Shown: piece after piece, positions 44,790 through 54,854 of the stretch
Numbering within the stretch: position 1 is the stretch's first letter
How the letters are laid out: each line of letters starts with the position of its first letter
Assembly: GCA_016584305.1 (NCBI GenBank)
Contig: JACEEZ010011927.1
Span: 352,501-416,500, forward strand
Reading direction: 5' to 3'
Origin: Chionoecetes opilio
Taxonomy: Eukaryota; Arthropoda; Malacostraca; Decapoda; Majidae
Length of the DNA stretch: 64,000 nt
Position numbers and translations under genes: made by a program
The notes under the pieces: model-generated
Told to the model about the DNA's origin: nothing
Database searches by the model: none
Seen by the model: only the letters and a program-made list of their open reading frames with translations

Positions 44790-46760
44790 GCCACGTCCAT
44801 TACCTGGTGCTGTCCCGTATTCGTGTTCAGGTGTGTATTATTCGTTTAATACCATATTGTAAAGTGTTAAATATACGTATTCGTGTTCAAGGTGCGTGTG
44901 TATTATACGTACATAGAACACTGTAAAGTGTTAAATGCACAGTGTGAACTGCAGTTCTGGGTCGTTTGGCGATACCAACGAAGCATGTTTTAACTGTTCT
45001 ACATCTTAAGTCTTTGTGGCATATATGAGTATTAAATTAATTTTGCAGCCCTGTCACTGCGAACACTGGGGGGACCGGGCTTGGTTGTTCTTGTTCTGTT
45101 GGTTGATGGTGTACATGTCTGCTCATCGTGAAGCTATTGAAGCTGCTAGTTGTATGGAGGCCAATGTTGTAAGTGGAGCATATGTTATTGTTTATTTGGT
45201 TTATGACTGTATATATGTCAAAGGGCCATTGGCCGGGTTTATGTTTTCCCCTGCATTATGCTTAATGAGTATTTGTTATTGTCTTAGAGGGTTTAGGTAC
45301 TGAAATTACTTTTTGCGTGTTCTGAAATATTCATGTTTGCAGGTTGGATCAATTCATAAATGTGAATGCAACGCATGGCCTTTTCATCTCCAAGGACTTG
45401 GTGTTAACGAAACAATCCAACAACAATGCCTGATACGAAAGGGGACAAAGCGGGATCCGGACGAGGCAGCTTAACGGGACATAAAACAGATGGGAAGTCC
45501 CGTCATTGAAGAAGCAACGAGGAGTTATCAAAGGGAGGTTCACCAGCAAAGTAAGAATTTTTAACGACCTCCTGCTTCAAAATAGTCCAATGGAAGTTTT
45601 AGATGGTATTTTTTGTGAGATTTGTGATTTGTTTGAGAATGTAGAGAACATAAACGAGCAGATACCTCAGGAGGTGGATGAAAATTCACAAAGTGACATT
45701 TGGAATACATTGGTGGCTTGCAAAAAGTGAAGTGTGACGTTCAGTGTAAATTACTGAATTTCAAGAGTAACCCGAAACATAGGCCGAGTAATGAATGATA
45801 ATTGTAATGTATTGATTAAGAGAGTAGAACATCTCATATTCAACGGTGCTGCACGGGAATTCAATAACTTTTGTGAAGGATTACACGAGGCTGGTGATAG
45901 CTCGTCATGGCAAAGACCCTTTCATATTTAGGCAATCCTTACAAGGGAAAGCTAGAGAAGCTATAGGCAGATTAGATGAATTTGACCAAATGCAGGACAG
46001 ACTGACTGAAAGGTTCTGCTCCTCAACAAAGATAGTTGATGCAGTGCTTGGTGAAAGTTGTGCCCTTAAACCAGTGCCAGTGGGAAACAAGGCAAAATTG
46101 CTTCATATGATTAATGTAGTGAACAAGCATGGTTGGACCTGAAAAAAATTGGTAAGGTAAATGAAATTGCAAATGCTCATAGCTTAACAAAGGTTGAACG
46201 ACTGCTCCCAGTAGATCTAAAGCGAGAGTGGACACGTAAGGCTAGAGGTTTAAGTGATGATGAGAAATTTGAAGAGTTGGTAAATTTTCTGACTGAGGAG
46301 CCACAAGTGATAGAATACATGGATGATGAACTGAGGCTCGAAAAAACATATGTCAGGGGTACGGTCCATTTAGCGTCTTGTGAGGAGACGGAAGATCTAG
46401 GTAGTTTAACGCAGGTAATTAGTAAACCAACACAAAGTCAAGAAAGTGGAAAAAAACTATTGCTAGAATATTTTAACAACATGGCGCATACCGCCGTGAT
46501 GAATATTGGCAGTCAGAATCAACCTCGTAATAGAACACTTGGTGGTCTCGGCTCTGACCACAAAATTACCACAAAGGGTTGCTGGTACCATGGTAGTCTC
46601 TCTCACGAAATTAACCGGTGTGACACGTTTAGTAGATTGGATAATACAGCAAAAATGGATAACCTGAAAAGTGTTTCGCCCTCACGTCCATTACCTGGTG
46701 CTGGCCCGTATTAGTGTTCAGGTATGTATTATTCGTATATAGCATATTGTAAGGTGCAGC
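44790..46760 (+). mobile_element. gag-only LTR-retroelement remnant
   Basis: About 75 bp (ACGTCCATTACCTGGTGCTG ... CATATTGTAA) is repeated at 44,795-44,868 and 46,684-46,757 and brackets a gag-like region. This fits an LTR start at each end, the 3' one truncated after ~75 bp and pol deleted. Within the left flank, GTATTCGTGTTCA and GTAAAGTGTTAAAT themselves repeat twice (44,817-44,940). LTR ends are not defined. Confidence 0.5.
45480..46680 (+). pseudogene. BEL-like gag, frameshifted
   Basis: Frames in order: MKKQRGVIKGRFTSKVRIFN (45,506), RLVIARHGKDPFIFRQSLQGKAREAIGRLDEF (45,880-46,000), then 46,133-46,680 with KRLPVDLKREWTRKARGL-like residues (RLLPVDLKREW) and a terminal knuckle CWYHGSLSHEINRC (46,581-46,622), which fits the gag-terminal Cys/His knuckle of BEL elements. 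Frameshifts near 45,730-45,850 and 46,140. It is joined abruptly to the right-hand 75-bp repeat. Confidence 0.6.
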
Positions 46761-46929
46761 CAAACCTTGCTCTTCTTTTCTAATGCTTTCCTGCATTAAA
46801 AGCCAAACCAGGACTGGTCTACCGGACTTGTATATATGGCAAGGCACAAATCTTCTTAAGCAGGACATCAACATTTCAGTGAAATTTTTCCCTTTTTTGT
46901 GTGTTAACGTCACCTGTAAGGCACGACAA

Positions 46930-48036
46930 ACCACACAATGTTGTCAAGTGTTACCTCCATTGCACCACAGTCCCTCTTGTCCCCTTGCCATTGGTGCGGG
47001 AAACACTGCCTCATCTCGGTCGATGGCCGGCTTGATCTTAGTGAGAACAGCCAGATGGTCAGAGGAACCTACTGTTTTTTAGCGGGCGCAAGTGATTATA
47101 CTGCTGGCAAATCGGTGATTACAGGGTCAAGGGGAAAACCCTGAGATGTGGGTGGGGAAGTTTACGTGATTTGGGGAGTCCAAATACCGTCAGCAGCTCG
47201 TCAAACTGCATCTGGACAAGGTACTGGTTGAGATCACCCACAATGATGATATGCTTACGGGAGTGCTGGAGGAGCAGGGCATCTAAGTTGGTGATCAGGT
47301 AGTGAAGGGGCTCACCAAAATTGCCACTCTCGACAGAAACACACGCACAGCAGGATGGAGTCTTGAGTGTGTGTCCAAAGATCTGAAGAACAGTATCTCC
47401 ATGTGAGCAGAAAGCTTGTACGGGAGAGCTTATACAGGGAGACTGTCGCGGAAGCACACAGCGACACCCCCAAAGTGTCAGGAACCACCTGGAGTAGCCA
47501 CCTATTTGCCCAAAGCTGTCTGGTACTGAGGAGTTGAGAAAGGTCTCGGTAGTGGCAATGATGTCAGGACTGTGTGACAAAACATGGCTGTACGTTAAGT
47601 CACCGACGTTAGTCTGGAAACCTCTGACGTTAGCTGAAATTATGCTAAGATTACCAAGAGCTTGCCTGTGGGGAGGCGTAGCTCCGGGGTGTGTAGTGAT
47701 GTTGGCTGTCATGCTGAAGGGGCGGGAAGGCTTGAGGTGGTGCCCAGTCCTACCTGTGAGGTGTCCGGAGTAGGAGCAGGAAATGCAAAGCTCTTGTTAA
47801 GAGAGTGAAGACTTAGTAGCCAAGCTTTATTTCTTGATTGTTCCACAGACAGCTGTTGAAAAAGTTATCCTCCCTTTTGTGATCGAGGTGCATGCGGCAC
47901 TCCTGGATGGGACCACCGTGGCGCTAGCAGTAGAAGCACTTCACCTTCCTGGAGCAATCGTTCTCCGTGTTCCCACTTCTCTTGCAATGATGGCAATACC
48001 TTCGAATTGGCGCCGGGGCTGTTGGAGCAGACCAAG
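46930..48036 (-). pseudogene. Older LINE: zinc knuckles and endonuclease (3' part of split element)
   Basis: Minus strand. 48,000-47,850 holds CHHCKRSGNTENDC and a second Cys/His cluster (ORF1 nucleic-acid-binding end). 47,720-47,119 is one open frame of 197 codons with LSIISANVRGFQTNVGDL, DIIATTETFLNSSVPD (endonuclease Glu) and HIIIVGDLNQYL (GDxN motif). A frame change near 47,120 continues LTLDPVITDLP and DKRDCGAMEVTLD to 46,930. No RT follows. Its upstream part lies at 53,427-54,210, separated by a younger LINE. Confidence 0.7.
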
Positions 48037-48130
48037 CCGTGTCATTCCGTCGGTCATTCTAGAAAGACGTGCGACTGCGTGCTCCTGATACGGGTAAAGT
48101 CAGGTCAGGGGTGTTCGGTGCTGGGAGGGT

Positions 48131-50014
48131 GTGCCCGGGGCTCCCTCCCTAAGTAAAATTTCGTGTGTCGTGGCGAAAATTGACTTCCTTGACTTAACTT
48201 GCAATATGGTACCTGTGCTGCGGTCTCACGGTACGGCGCCCGTGCCCCCAAGTGCTGTTGACGCCCCTCAGGAACAGGGTGGTGGTGGTGGTAATGGGGA
48301 TGAGCTGCGCCAAGGCGAAGGAGACGCCGACAGTGACAGTGCTGTTGACGCCCCTCAGGAACAGGGTGGTGGTGGTGGTAATGGGGATGAGCTGCGCCAA
48401 GGCGAAGGAGACGCCGACAGTGCTGTTGACGCCGCTCAGGACCAGGGAGGTAATTGGTCCACCGTGGACCGCCGGGGGGCAAGACGTCAGCCAGCACCTG
48501 TCACGGGCAGCAAGCGGCCGAGGTTCAAACTCGGTTGTACGACAGGCTATGCCAACCACTACCTGGCCGTGCTAGCCCTGCAGCAGGACCTGCAGGGCCT
48601 GCAGATGGATGTCAGGCCCAACCTGAAGGGGGAATACATCCTGACCCCCAAGGACCTTGCCTCCACCGATAGGATGTGTGGCCTGGCTCAGGAGCGGGAC
48701 GCCCCGGCCAGACTTGTGTTGCTTGATCCCGCCGAGAGACACATCAAAGCTGTCCTCCAGCGCTACCCGCTCGACATGCCTCTTGAAGCGGTGCGGGATC
48801 ATCCCAGCGTGATCTCGGCGGGGCGCCTCCGTGCCGTCCGGGACAGGGCCCCGACCCGTCAGGTACTGGTGGAGCTGATTGGCGCGGCACCTGACAGGCT
48901 GGACCTGGGGCCTTGGGGTAAATATTCCCTGCGACATTACGACAGGGAGCCCCTGCGGTGTTACCGGTGCCAGCGGTATAATCACCTGCAAGGGCGCTGT
49001 CAACACCCCGTCAGGTGTGGTGTGTGCAGCCAGGCGCACCCATCCGAGCAGTGCATAAGGCGTCATAAGGCCCGGCAGCTCACGACCGCCAGATGCCCCA
49101 ACTGCTTCGGGGGGCACCACGCCTGGAACCCCCGCTGCCCTGAACGCCTGCGACGACTGCCTGGAGGAGGAAGGCGCCTACAGGGCGGCGGTGATCGGCC
49201 GGGGCCGCAAGGTTCCTTTGTTCCGGCTCCGCCTCCTACGAGGCCGGCGTGGGGGGGTGCGGGGGCACTGGACACCGACGCCGAGGGATCGAGGGGATTA
49301 GCGAGTCTCTTCCATATCTCTGACACCCGATCCTCCCGGGGGACTGTGGACCACGATAGGCCGACACAGCGACAGAGGCGGAGGTGGAAGGTGCAGGCGA
49401 GGGCACACCATAGTCTAGGGCAGGAGGCTGCGGGACCCCATCCCTCTCCCACCCCGGCTACACTCTCGCCGCCCACGCCGCCCATGCCCATGCCTGTCAC
49501 TGTCACTGTCTCGCCTGTTCCCACGCCATCTGCGGCACTCCCCCCCCACTCCCCCACACTGGCGCCCGTGTCACCCACTCCTTCCAGACCCATCGCTTCC
49601 ACGCCACCCGAAGTTATGCCCATGCCCGATCAGGCGTCGCCTGTGCATTCCACGGCGACGCCCACGGCCACCCCCACACTTTCTCGGCCCGGAGTCGCGC
49701 CAGCCTCCTCCCCTGACCCAAGGCCAAGTACTCCCGCCCTTCTGTCTGCCCTGTATAGTGGCGGATTGCTCGGGATGCTGCGACGAGTGGTAGGCGTGAT
49801 CTCACACCTTCTAGCCAGGCCGGATGACGTCCCCAGGGACGAGGGGGAACTTGTGGCCTTCCTCTGGGCCGAGATTGAAAGGGATTTGCGTCTTTCGTCC
49901 CCTTCCCTCACTCACGACAGTCCCTCATCACCCCCGTCCCTCCTTCCTTCCACCCCCACTACACAGCCCCTCCCGGGTCTGTTCACCGATATAAATGAAT
50001 CACGAGCTGAGTGA
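48131..50014 (+). CDS. LINE ORF1, RNA-binding protein
   Basis: 627 codons, uninterrupted. Residues about 40-105 are two and a half acidic Gln/Gly-rich repeats (29 and 27 codons). Residues 125-275 form an uncharacterised folded region (FKLGCTTGYANHYLAVLALQ onward), the likely RNA-recognition-like part. Three zinc knuckles follow from Cys 277: CYRCQRYNHLQGRC, CGVCSQAHPSEQC and CPNCFGGHHAWNPRC. Residues 370-600 are Pro/Ser/Thr-rich. ORF1 proteins of LINEs coat the RNA. The start could also be the ATG at 48,206; the listed one gives the longest frame. Overlaps ORF2 by 20 bases in a different frame. Confidence 0.85.
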   Translation: MPGAPSLSKISCVVAKIDFLDLTCNMVPVLRSHGTAPVPPSAVDAPQEQGGGGGNGDELRQGEGDADSDSAVDAPQEQGGGGGNGDELRQGEGDADSAVDAAQDQGGNWSTVDRRGARRQPAPVTGSKRPRFKLGCTTGYANHYLAVLALQQDLQGLQMDVRPNLKGEYILTPKDLASTDRMCGLAQERDAPARLVLLDPAERHIKAVLQRYPLDMPLEAVRDHPSVISAGRLRAVRDRAPTRQVLVELIGAAPDRLDLGPWGKYSLRHYDREPLRCYRCQRYNHLQGRCQHPVRCGVCSQAHPSEQCIRRHKARQLTTARCPNCFGGHHAWNPRCPERLRRLPGGGRRLQGGGDRPGPQGSFVPAPPPTRPAWGGAGALDTDAEGSRGLASLFHISDTRSSRGTVDHDRPTQRQRRRWKVQARAHHSLGQEAAGPHPSPTPATLSPPTPPMPMPVTVTVSPVPTPSAALPPHSPTLAPVSPTPSRPIASTPPEVMPMPDQASPVHSTATPTATPTLSRPGVAPASSPDPRPSTPALLSALYSGGLLGMLRRVVGVISHLLARPDDVPRDEGELVAFLWAEIERDLRLSSPSLTHDSPSSPPSLLPSTPTTQPLPGLFTDINESRAE

Positions 50015-52253
50015 AACAGAAAGTGATGGTGAGGCACCCGTGACCTCCCCCCACCCGCCGCCCACCGCTGGCAGGCTCAAGGTCCTCCAATGGAACATTC
50101 AAGGGCTCCGTTGCAAGAGACCTGAGGTCCTCCAGGCCATAGTGGAGGAGGACCTTGACCTCGTTCTCCTGCAGGAAACGCTGACGCCGGAGCACTTTGA
50201 GTGGAGGATAGCGGGATATACGGTGCACTCCCTATCATGTGGCGAGGATGGTCGTCGAGGCTGTGTGGTAGTGGTACGCAGCGCTCTCCCGCACCGTCGG
50301 ATTGAGGACCCCGTGGACTGTAGCGAGGGCGTGGAGGTGATGGCAGTGCAGCTGGAGCTTCCAGGCCTCCCACTGACTGTATACAACATATACAGCAGCT
50401 GGAGGAGGCAACTGGAGGCCGATGAGTTGCTCTCCCTCGCCACACACAGCAGCGTCCTCGTGGGTGGCGACTTCAACGCCCACCACCCGATGCTGCAGTC
50501 TGTCTCCCCCACCAACCGTGCGGGCCGCCACCTAGCCGCGGTGCTGGAGGAGGTGCCGGAAATTGTCCTCCTAAACACCGGGGAGCCCACCCACGTCCGG
50601 GGTGGCAGGCTGGACCTCACCTTGATCTCCAGTGACCTGGCACCGGACGCCTCCTGGCAGGTCCACCCCACTTTGACCAGCGACAACTATGCAGTCGCCA
50701 CAACACTGCAGGTCACCCGGCCGCTGCCACAGCTCCCGCCGCCACGGTGGAATATACAGCGGGCGGACTGGGCATTGTTTCAGGCCATCCTGGCCCAGTG
50801 GTGGGCCACCTACGAGCCGCCGGAGGATCTGGATCAGTGTGAAAGCGAACTGACGTTGGCCATTGAGAGGGCGGCGGAGGCAGCCATACCACGGAAGGTC
50901 CCCGTCCCCGGTCGCAGGTACAACCAGAACTGGTGGTTCTACAACCAGGAGGTGCGGGAACAGAACCACATGGTTAACATCCACCGGAAGTTGTACAGCA
51001 GGCGGCCGACACCCAACAATCTGGAGCTGCTGCGTGAGGTTGTGAGGCACGCTCGGCAGGTCACGGGGCGGGTTCGGGAGGCCAAATGGCTCGAATGGTG
51101 CGCAGGTTTTAACCAACACACCAAGCTGGCCGAGCTGTGGGGCAAGGTGAGGACTGCCTCCGGAAAGAGACCTCCCCGCCCTCCAGCCCACCCTCAGCCG
51201 TTACAGGAGGCCGAGCGCCTGGTGGAGATGTTTGTCTCGAGGGGTAGCAGCGACCAACTCCCCGCCCGTGTCCAGCGGCTGCAGGTTCAGCTTCAACCTG
51301 TGCGCGAGGCTGTCATCGGCGCCGCTCGCGCTCGCCCCGACGCCACTGATCAGCCCTTCACTTCCCGGGAGCTGGTAAGGGCCAGGAAGGGACGGGACAC
51401 CGCTCCGGGCGCTGACGGAATCACCTACTCGATGCTGGCCCACGCTGGGGCGGCCGGGGAGGCGGCACTCCTGGCCCTGATCAACTCCTCCTGGCTGGCC
51501 GGCCGCTTGCCCTCGGCGTGGAAGGAGGCCGACATCCAGCCCATCCCTAAGCCCAGGGAACCCACCAAGCCGCGCCCAATCTCCCTGATGAGCTGCACGG
51601 CCAAGACGGCGGAGAGGATGGTGCTGACCCGCCTCCTGTGGCGCCTGGGAGACCTCCACCCACACATCTTCGGCTTCACCACAGGGGTGGGCACCTCCAA
51701 CAGCGTCATGGCCCTCCTGGCCCAAATCGACAACCGCCCTGCTGTCGCCGTCTTCCTTGACCTGGAGAAGGCGTTTGAGCTGGCCAACGCCCACGCCATC
51801 CTGGCCGCGCTGGTGCGGCGGGGCGTGCGGGGCAGACTCCTCGCCTGGATTGAGGATTACCTCTGGCACCGCCGTGCCAGGGTCAGGTTCCAGGGGCGCA
51901 AATCCAGCTACAGGGAGCTGGAGAACGGCACGCCGCAGGGCGGGGTCCTAAGCCCCACCCTTTTCAACCTCCTGATGGAGCAGCTGGTCGGCCTGCCGTT
52001 CCGGGAGGGCACGGCACTTCTCAGCTACGCCGACGACTTGGTCCTGGTCGTCACTGGCCGGGGTGACCGGGTGGCTCTGACCCAGCAAGCCCTTGACCTG
52101 GTCAGTTGCAAGTGCAGAGAGCTGGGTCTCAAGATATCGGCTGAGAAGTCCAAGGCCATGGTGTTCAAGGCCGCTGCCCCCCCGGTCTGTCCTCTACAGA
52201 TACAGGGCATCAGGCTGGCTTGGATCCACGCCTTCCAGTACCTCGGAATGTGA
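49995..52253 (+). CDS. LINE ORF2, endonuclease and reverse transcriptase
   Basis: ATG lies inside the end of ORF1 (ATG at 49,995, ORF1 stop at 50,012), allowing reinitiation. APE endonuclease, residues about 25-240: VLQWNIQGLR, LLQETL with Glu 61, GGDFNAHHP with Asp 159, and SDNYAVATT in place of the usual SDH. RT, about 460-750: PGADGITYSML, PISLMSCTAKTAERMVL, FLDLEKAFE (Asp 589), GTPQGGVLSPTLFN, SYADDLVLV (Asp 680, Asp 681) and KAMVF. All RT catalytic residues are kept. It ends at a TGA (52,251) in YLGM*, where the family usually has Trp (TGG); the frame then continues. Confidence 0.9.
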   Translation: MNHELSETESDGEAPVTSPHPPPTAGRLKVLQWNIQGLRCKRPEVLQAIVEEDLDLVLLQETLTPEHFEWRIAGYTVHSLSCGEDGRRGCVVVVRSALPHRRIEDPVDCSEGVEVMAVQLELPGLPLTVYNIYSSWRRQLEADELLSLATHSSVLVGGDFNAHHPMLQSVSPTNRAGRHLAAVLEEVPEIVLLNTGEPTHVRGGRLDLTLISSDLAPDASWQVHPTLTSDNYAVATTLQVTRPLPQLPPPRWNIQRADWALFQAILAQWWATYEPPEDLDQCESELTLAIERAAEAAIPRKVPVPGRRYNQNWWFYNQEVREQNHMVNIHRKLYSRRPTPNNLELLREVVRHARQVTGRVREAKWLEWCAGFNQHTKLAELWGKVRTASGKRPPRPPAHPQPLQEAERLVEMFVSRGSSDQLPARVQRLQVQLQPVREAVIGAARARPDATDQPFTSRELVRARKGRDTAPGADGITYSMLAHAGAAGEAALLALINSSWLAGRLPSAWKEADIQPIPKPREPTKPRPISLMSCTAKTAERMVLTRLLWRLGDLHPHIFGFTTGVGTSNSVMALLAQIDNRPAVAVFLDLEKAFELANAHAILAALVRRGVRGRLLAWIEDYLWHRRARVRFQGRKSSYRELENGTPQGGVLSPTLFNLLMEQLVGLPFREGTALLSYADDLVLVVTGRGDRVALTQQALDLVSCKCRELGLKISAEKSKAMVFKAAAPPVCPLQIQGIRLAWIHAFQYLGM

Positions 52254-53217
52254 CTTGACCGGGGCCTCCACTTCACTACTCAGGTCAAGTATCTGAGGGA
52301 GAGGGCTGAGACCAGGCTCAACGTCATGAGGGCCATGACGAGGACACACGCCGGGGCCACGTCATCAGTGCTGCGCCTCTTCTACGTGCACACTGTGCGC
52401 GCCCTTGTAGACTACAGCGCGCCCGTGCTTGTCTCGTTATCGCGAGTGAGGCGGTGAGGTGCTGTCCTGGAGGACACCCGACCATTGCTCCACGCTGCAG
52501 ACGGAGCTGGTGGCGATAGAGCGCGCCCTACAGAACGCCCTGGGCCGACAGGAGGAGGTTGTGGTGATTCACACCGACTCCATGTCTGCCCTGCAGGTCC
52601 TACGGCAGCGCCGCACACCGATGGACAACGTGCAGCTCACCACCGCCATCCTGGGCCACATCCAGGGCCTCGCCGCGCAGGGGCGCTGTGTAAGGTTCAA
52701 CTGGGTGCCCAGCCACATAGGCGTCCGTGGCAACGAGGCGGCCGATGAGGCGGCCCGGGAGGCCACCAGACATCCAGCGGTGGCCTTGACTGTCTTACCC
52801 AGCATCCAAGGGGCCAAGGTACTGGCCAGACGCGCTGCCATCTGTGCCGCAGAACAACAGTATCGCCAGCTGGTGCAGACATCGAAGCAGGCAGCCTGGC
52901 ACAAACAAGCCACGAAAAACAACGAGCCGTTACGCCCCGCCCAGCAGCTGTCCCGAGCCGAGGAGGTCGTTCTACACCGACTTCGGCTTGGCTACGTAAC
53001 CCTGGATGAGCTGAGGGACGGGTTTGAGGAGCGGCCGTGTGAGCACTGTCCTCATATGACCCCCCACCCCCTGATCCACTACCTGCTTTCCTGCCCCGCT
53101 ACAGAACGGCTCAGACAGTGCGTCGGCCCGGAAAGCGCGGCCGCCCTCGTATGGCAGTTTCAAAAAAATTTGCACCTGCTGCTGGAGGTGGCGCGTGCCG
53201 CCCCACCCCCCCGATGA
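52254..53217 (+). pseudogene. LINE ORF2 C-terminal part with RNase H, deleted
   Basis: After the TGA the same frame reads LDRGLHFTTQVKYLRERAETRLNV... to RALVDYSAPVLV and stops at 52,455. An open frame of 252 codons then starts at 52,459: TELVAIERALQ, VIHTDSMSALQVL, WVPSHIGVRGNEAADEAA (RNase H Glu, Asp and last Asp) and the CEHCPHMTPHPLIHYLLSC Cys/His tail. The segment with the RT thumb end and the first RNase H motif (TDGS) is missing, so a deletion of several hundred bases lies at about 52,440-52,460. The tail is intact to 53,217. Confidence 0.8.
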
Positions 53218-53426
53218 ACACTAAGGAGCGGGAGTGACCTCACGCCCCGCCCACCTGTGACCTGACTGTGGCTGCGGCTACAGCGGCGGGCTGATGCCCG
53301 CTCATTTATTACTGGCTGTATGTGTATGTATGTGTATGTGTATGTATGTGCATATGTATATGTATATGTATATATATTTATGTAATAGATGTAAATAAAT
53401 AAAAAAAAAAAAAAAAAAAAAAAAAA
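53218..53426 (+). other. LINE 3' UTR and poly-A tail
   Basis: GC-rich start, then TATG/TGTATG short repeats, an AATAAATAAA signal at about 53,393, and 26 A residues (53,401-53,426). Confidence 0.9.
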
Positions 53427-54210
53427 GCAGACCAAGTTGAAGCGTGCCGCCTTGCAGTTGTGGGGTGTCGGGAGGGACTGGGAGCAGGGCGCGCTTGTCG
53501 TCTGGAATTGAAGTTATTTGTTTGATTATTTTGGTTGTTTATTGTGAAGCGCGTGTAGCCCACCGCTCAGTTCTCAGGGCAGGTGGGGCGCAAGAAGCCC
53601 GGCGTTCAGAACGTGTGGCAGTGCAAGCACTGATAACGCGGCTCTCTGGACTCGCGGCAGGCGAGGTGCGGGCAGCGCGGCGCTCGGGACTCGTGATAGG
53701 TGAGACGCGTGTGCTGTGGCACTCGGGGCTCGCGGTAGGAGTAGGTGTATTTTCTTGAGTAATGTTTTCACCACGTTTGTGTTGTTTGGCAACAGTCCTA
53801 TATGGGCGTGGCTTATCAGACGTCCACCAGGCCTGTGAAGTTTGGTTTATAGCAGTGTGTTACTCTCACTGGCGGTCAATCCACTCAGGCTTAACGGTTG
53901 TGACAATGATTTTGGTGTCAAGCTCTTCAAGGCTGGATTTGGGCACTGCTATGTTGTCAATGAACTATAGGATGGTTACTACAGCGTCTCTTTGCTGGGC
54001 GATACGCTGGGATGTCTAATCAGAAAAGCTGCGGATGCTGTTTTTTCTTCGTAGCTCCACTTTTAACTCCTTGATGAGGTTGACTACAGCTCCGGGCTCT
54101 AATTGCTGCTGGTCTTCATAATCATCATCATCGGCAGTGATAAATTCAGTGGAGGCAAGGCTTAGTCTCACCATGTGGTGGGTGTACAACGGTTTCCTGG
54201 AAGACTACGG
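53427..54210 (-). pseudogene. Older LINE: ORF1 N-terminal part (5' part of split element)
   Basis: Minus strand. From 54,180 down: RLSLASTEFITADDDDYEDQ, VVNLIKELKVELRRKNSIRSF, then QRIAQQRDAVVTIL and IDNIAVPKSSLEELD (53,990-53,920), a coiled-coil-like acidic N-terminus. A basic spacer and a Ser/Pro-rich tract of 13-residue repeats (53,758-53,564) follow. Stops at about 54,016 and 53,970 and others show decay. Continuity with 48,036 is inferred from the 10-bp duplication flanking the younger LINE and from matching orientation. Confidence 0.55.
53564..53758. repeat. 39-bp minisatellite, five units
   Basis: Units start at 53,564, 53,603, 53,642, 53,681 and 53,720, exactly 39 bases apart, with about 60-75% identity. 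On the minus strand each unit reads as 13 residues of the form xxRxSPxxSPERR (for example RVSPITSPERRAA). The exact period keeps the frame. Confidence 0.85.
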
Positions 54211-54854
54211 GGCAGAGATCTCCAAGGCCGCGCTTAAAACACTGACTTGACAGCAGTCGAGTGTTGTATTGGTGTATAGACAGCTGGTACGGGCGATGTT
54301 GGGGCAGTCACCTGCTGAACATTCAACGACTGACTTACTGGTGGATGTCTTGTAACAAAGTCTACACCATCTACCAGGTGCGTATATATGTATGCCGGGG
54401 GGCTGGGCGATTAGACGGTAGGGACTCACATCACAAAGCATAGTCACAATGATGAGGTGTCAGGCAGTCGAGAGAGAGGGAGCGGGAAGAGGTACTGTCA
54501 TGCAAGCGGGAGGCTGGTCGGTGTGTATTCACCCAGTGTTGTGTTATCCCTGCAGATCTTTCAGGAAGTTTGGGCAGTACACAAGTGAGAGATTTGGGGA
54601 GAAAAAACGAAGGAAAAGCGTTGATAGTGTTAAAGAAAGATTGAAAGTTAATGGGAGGCAGGTTGGCACGCAGGGTCACAGTAACAAAGGTGGAGTGAGA
54701 TTAGGACCCAAACGCGGTTTGAAAGCAGATAGCGGTTGACAGGTGTGTTTCGAAGGTTCACCTTGCTCTTTCTGCCTTCTGATTTGTGTTTCTTATGTTA
54801 TTTACTATGTTGTCAGTAGATCTTCATCGAAAGCTGGACATCTCTCAGCCATCT
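54211..54854. other. No gene recognised
   Basis: Mixed composition. The frame at 54,449-54,739 (96 codons) is basic, with no motif. This may include the 5' leader of the older minus-strand LINE. Confidence 0.35.

Larger units (their letters stand above)
48037..53426 (+). mobile_element. Full-length two-ORF LINE (RNase H-bearing, R1/LOA/I-like)
   Basis: 5,390 bp from a short 5' leader to a 26-base poly-A tail, flanked by a perfect 10-bp duplication GCAGACCAAG (48,027-48,036 and 53,427-53,436). It encodes ORF1 (627 codons, open) and ORF2 (endonuclease, RT, RNase H), with one stop and one internal deletion in ORF2. GC-rich, unlike its surroundings. Presence of RNase H and three-knuckle ORF1 places it in the I-group of LINEs; the exact clade is uncertain. 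Confidence 0.9.
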
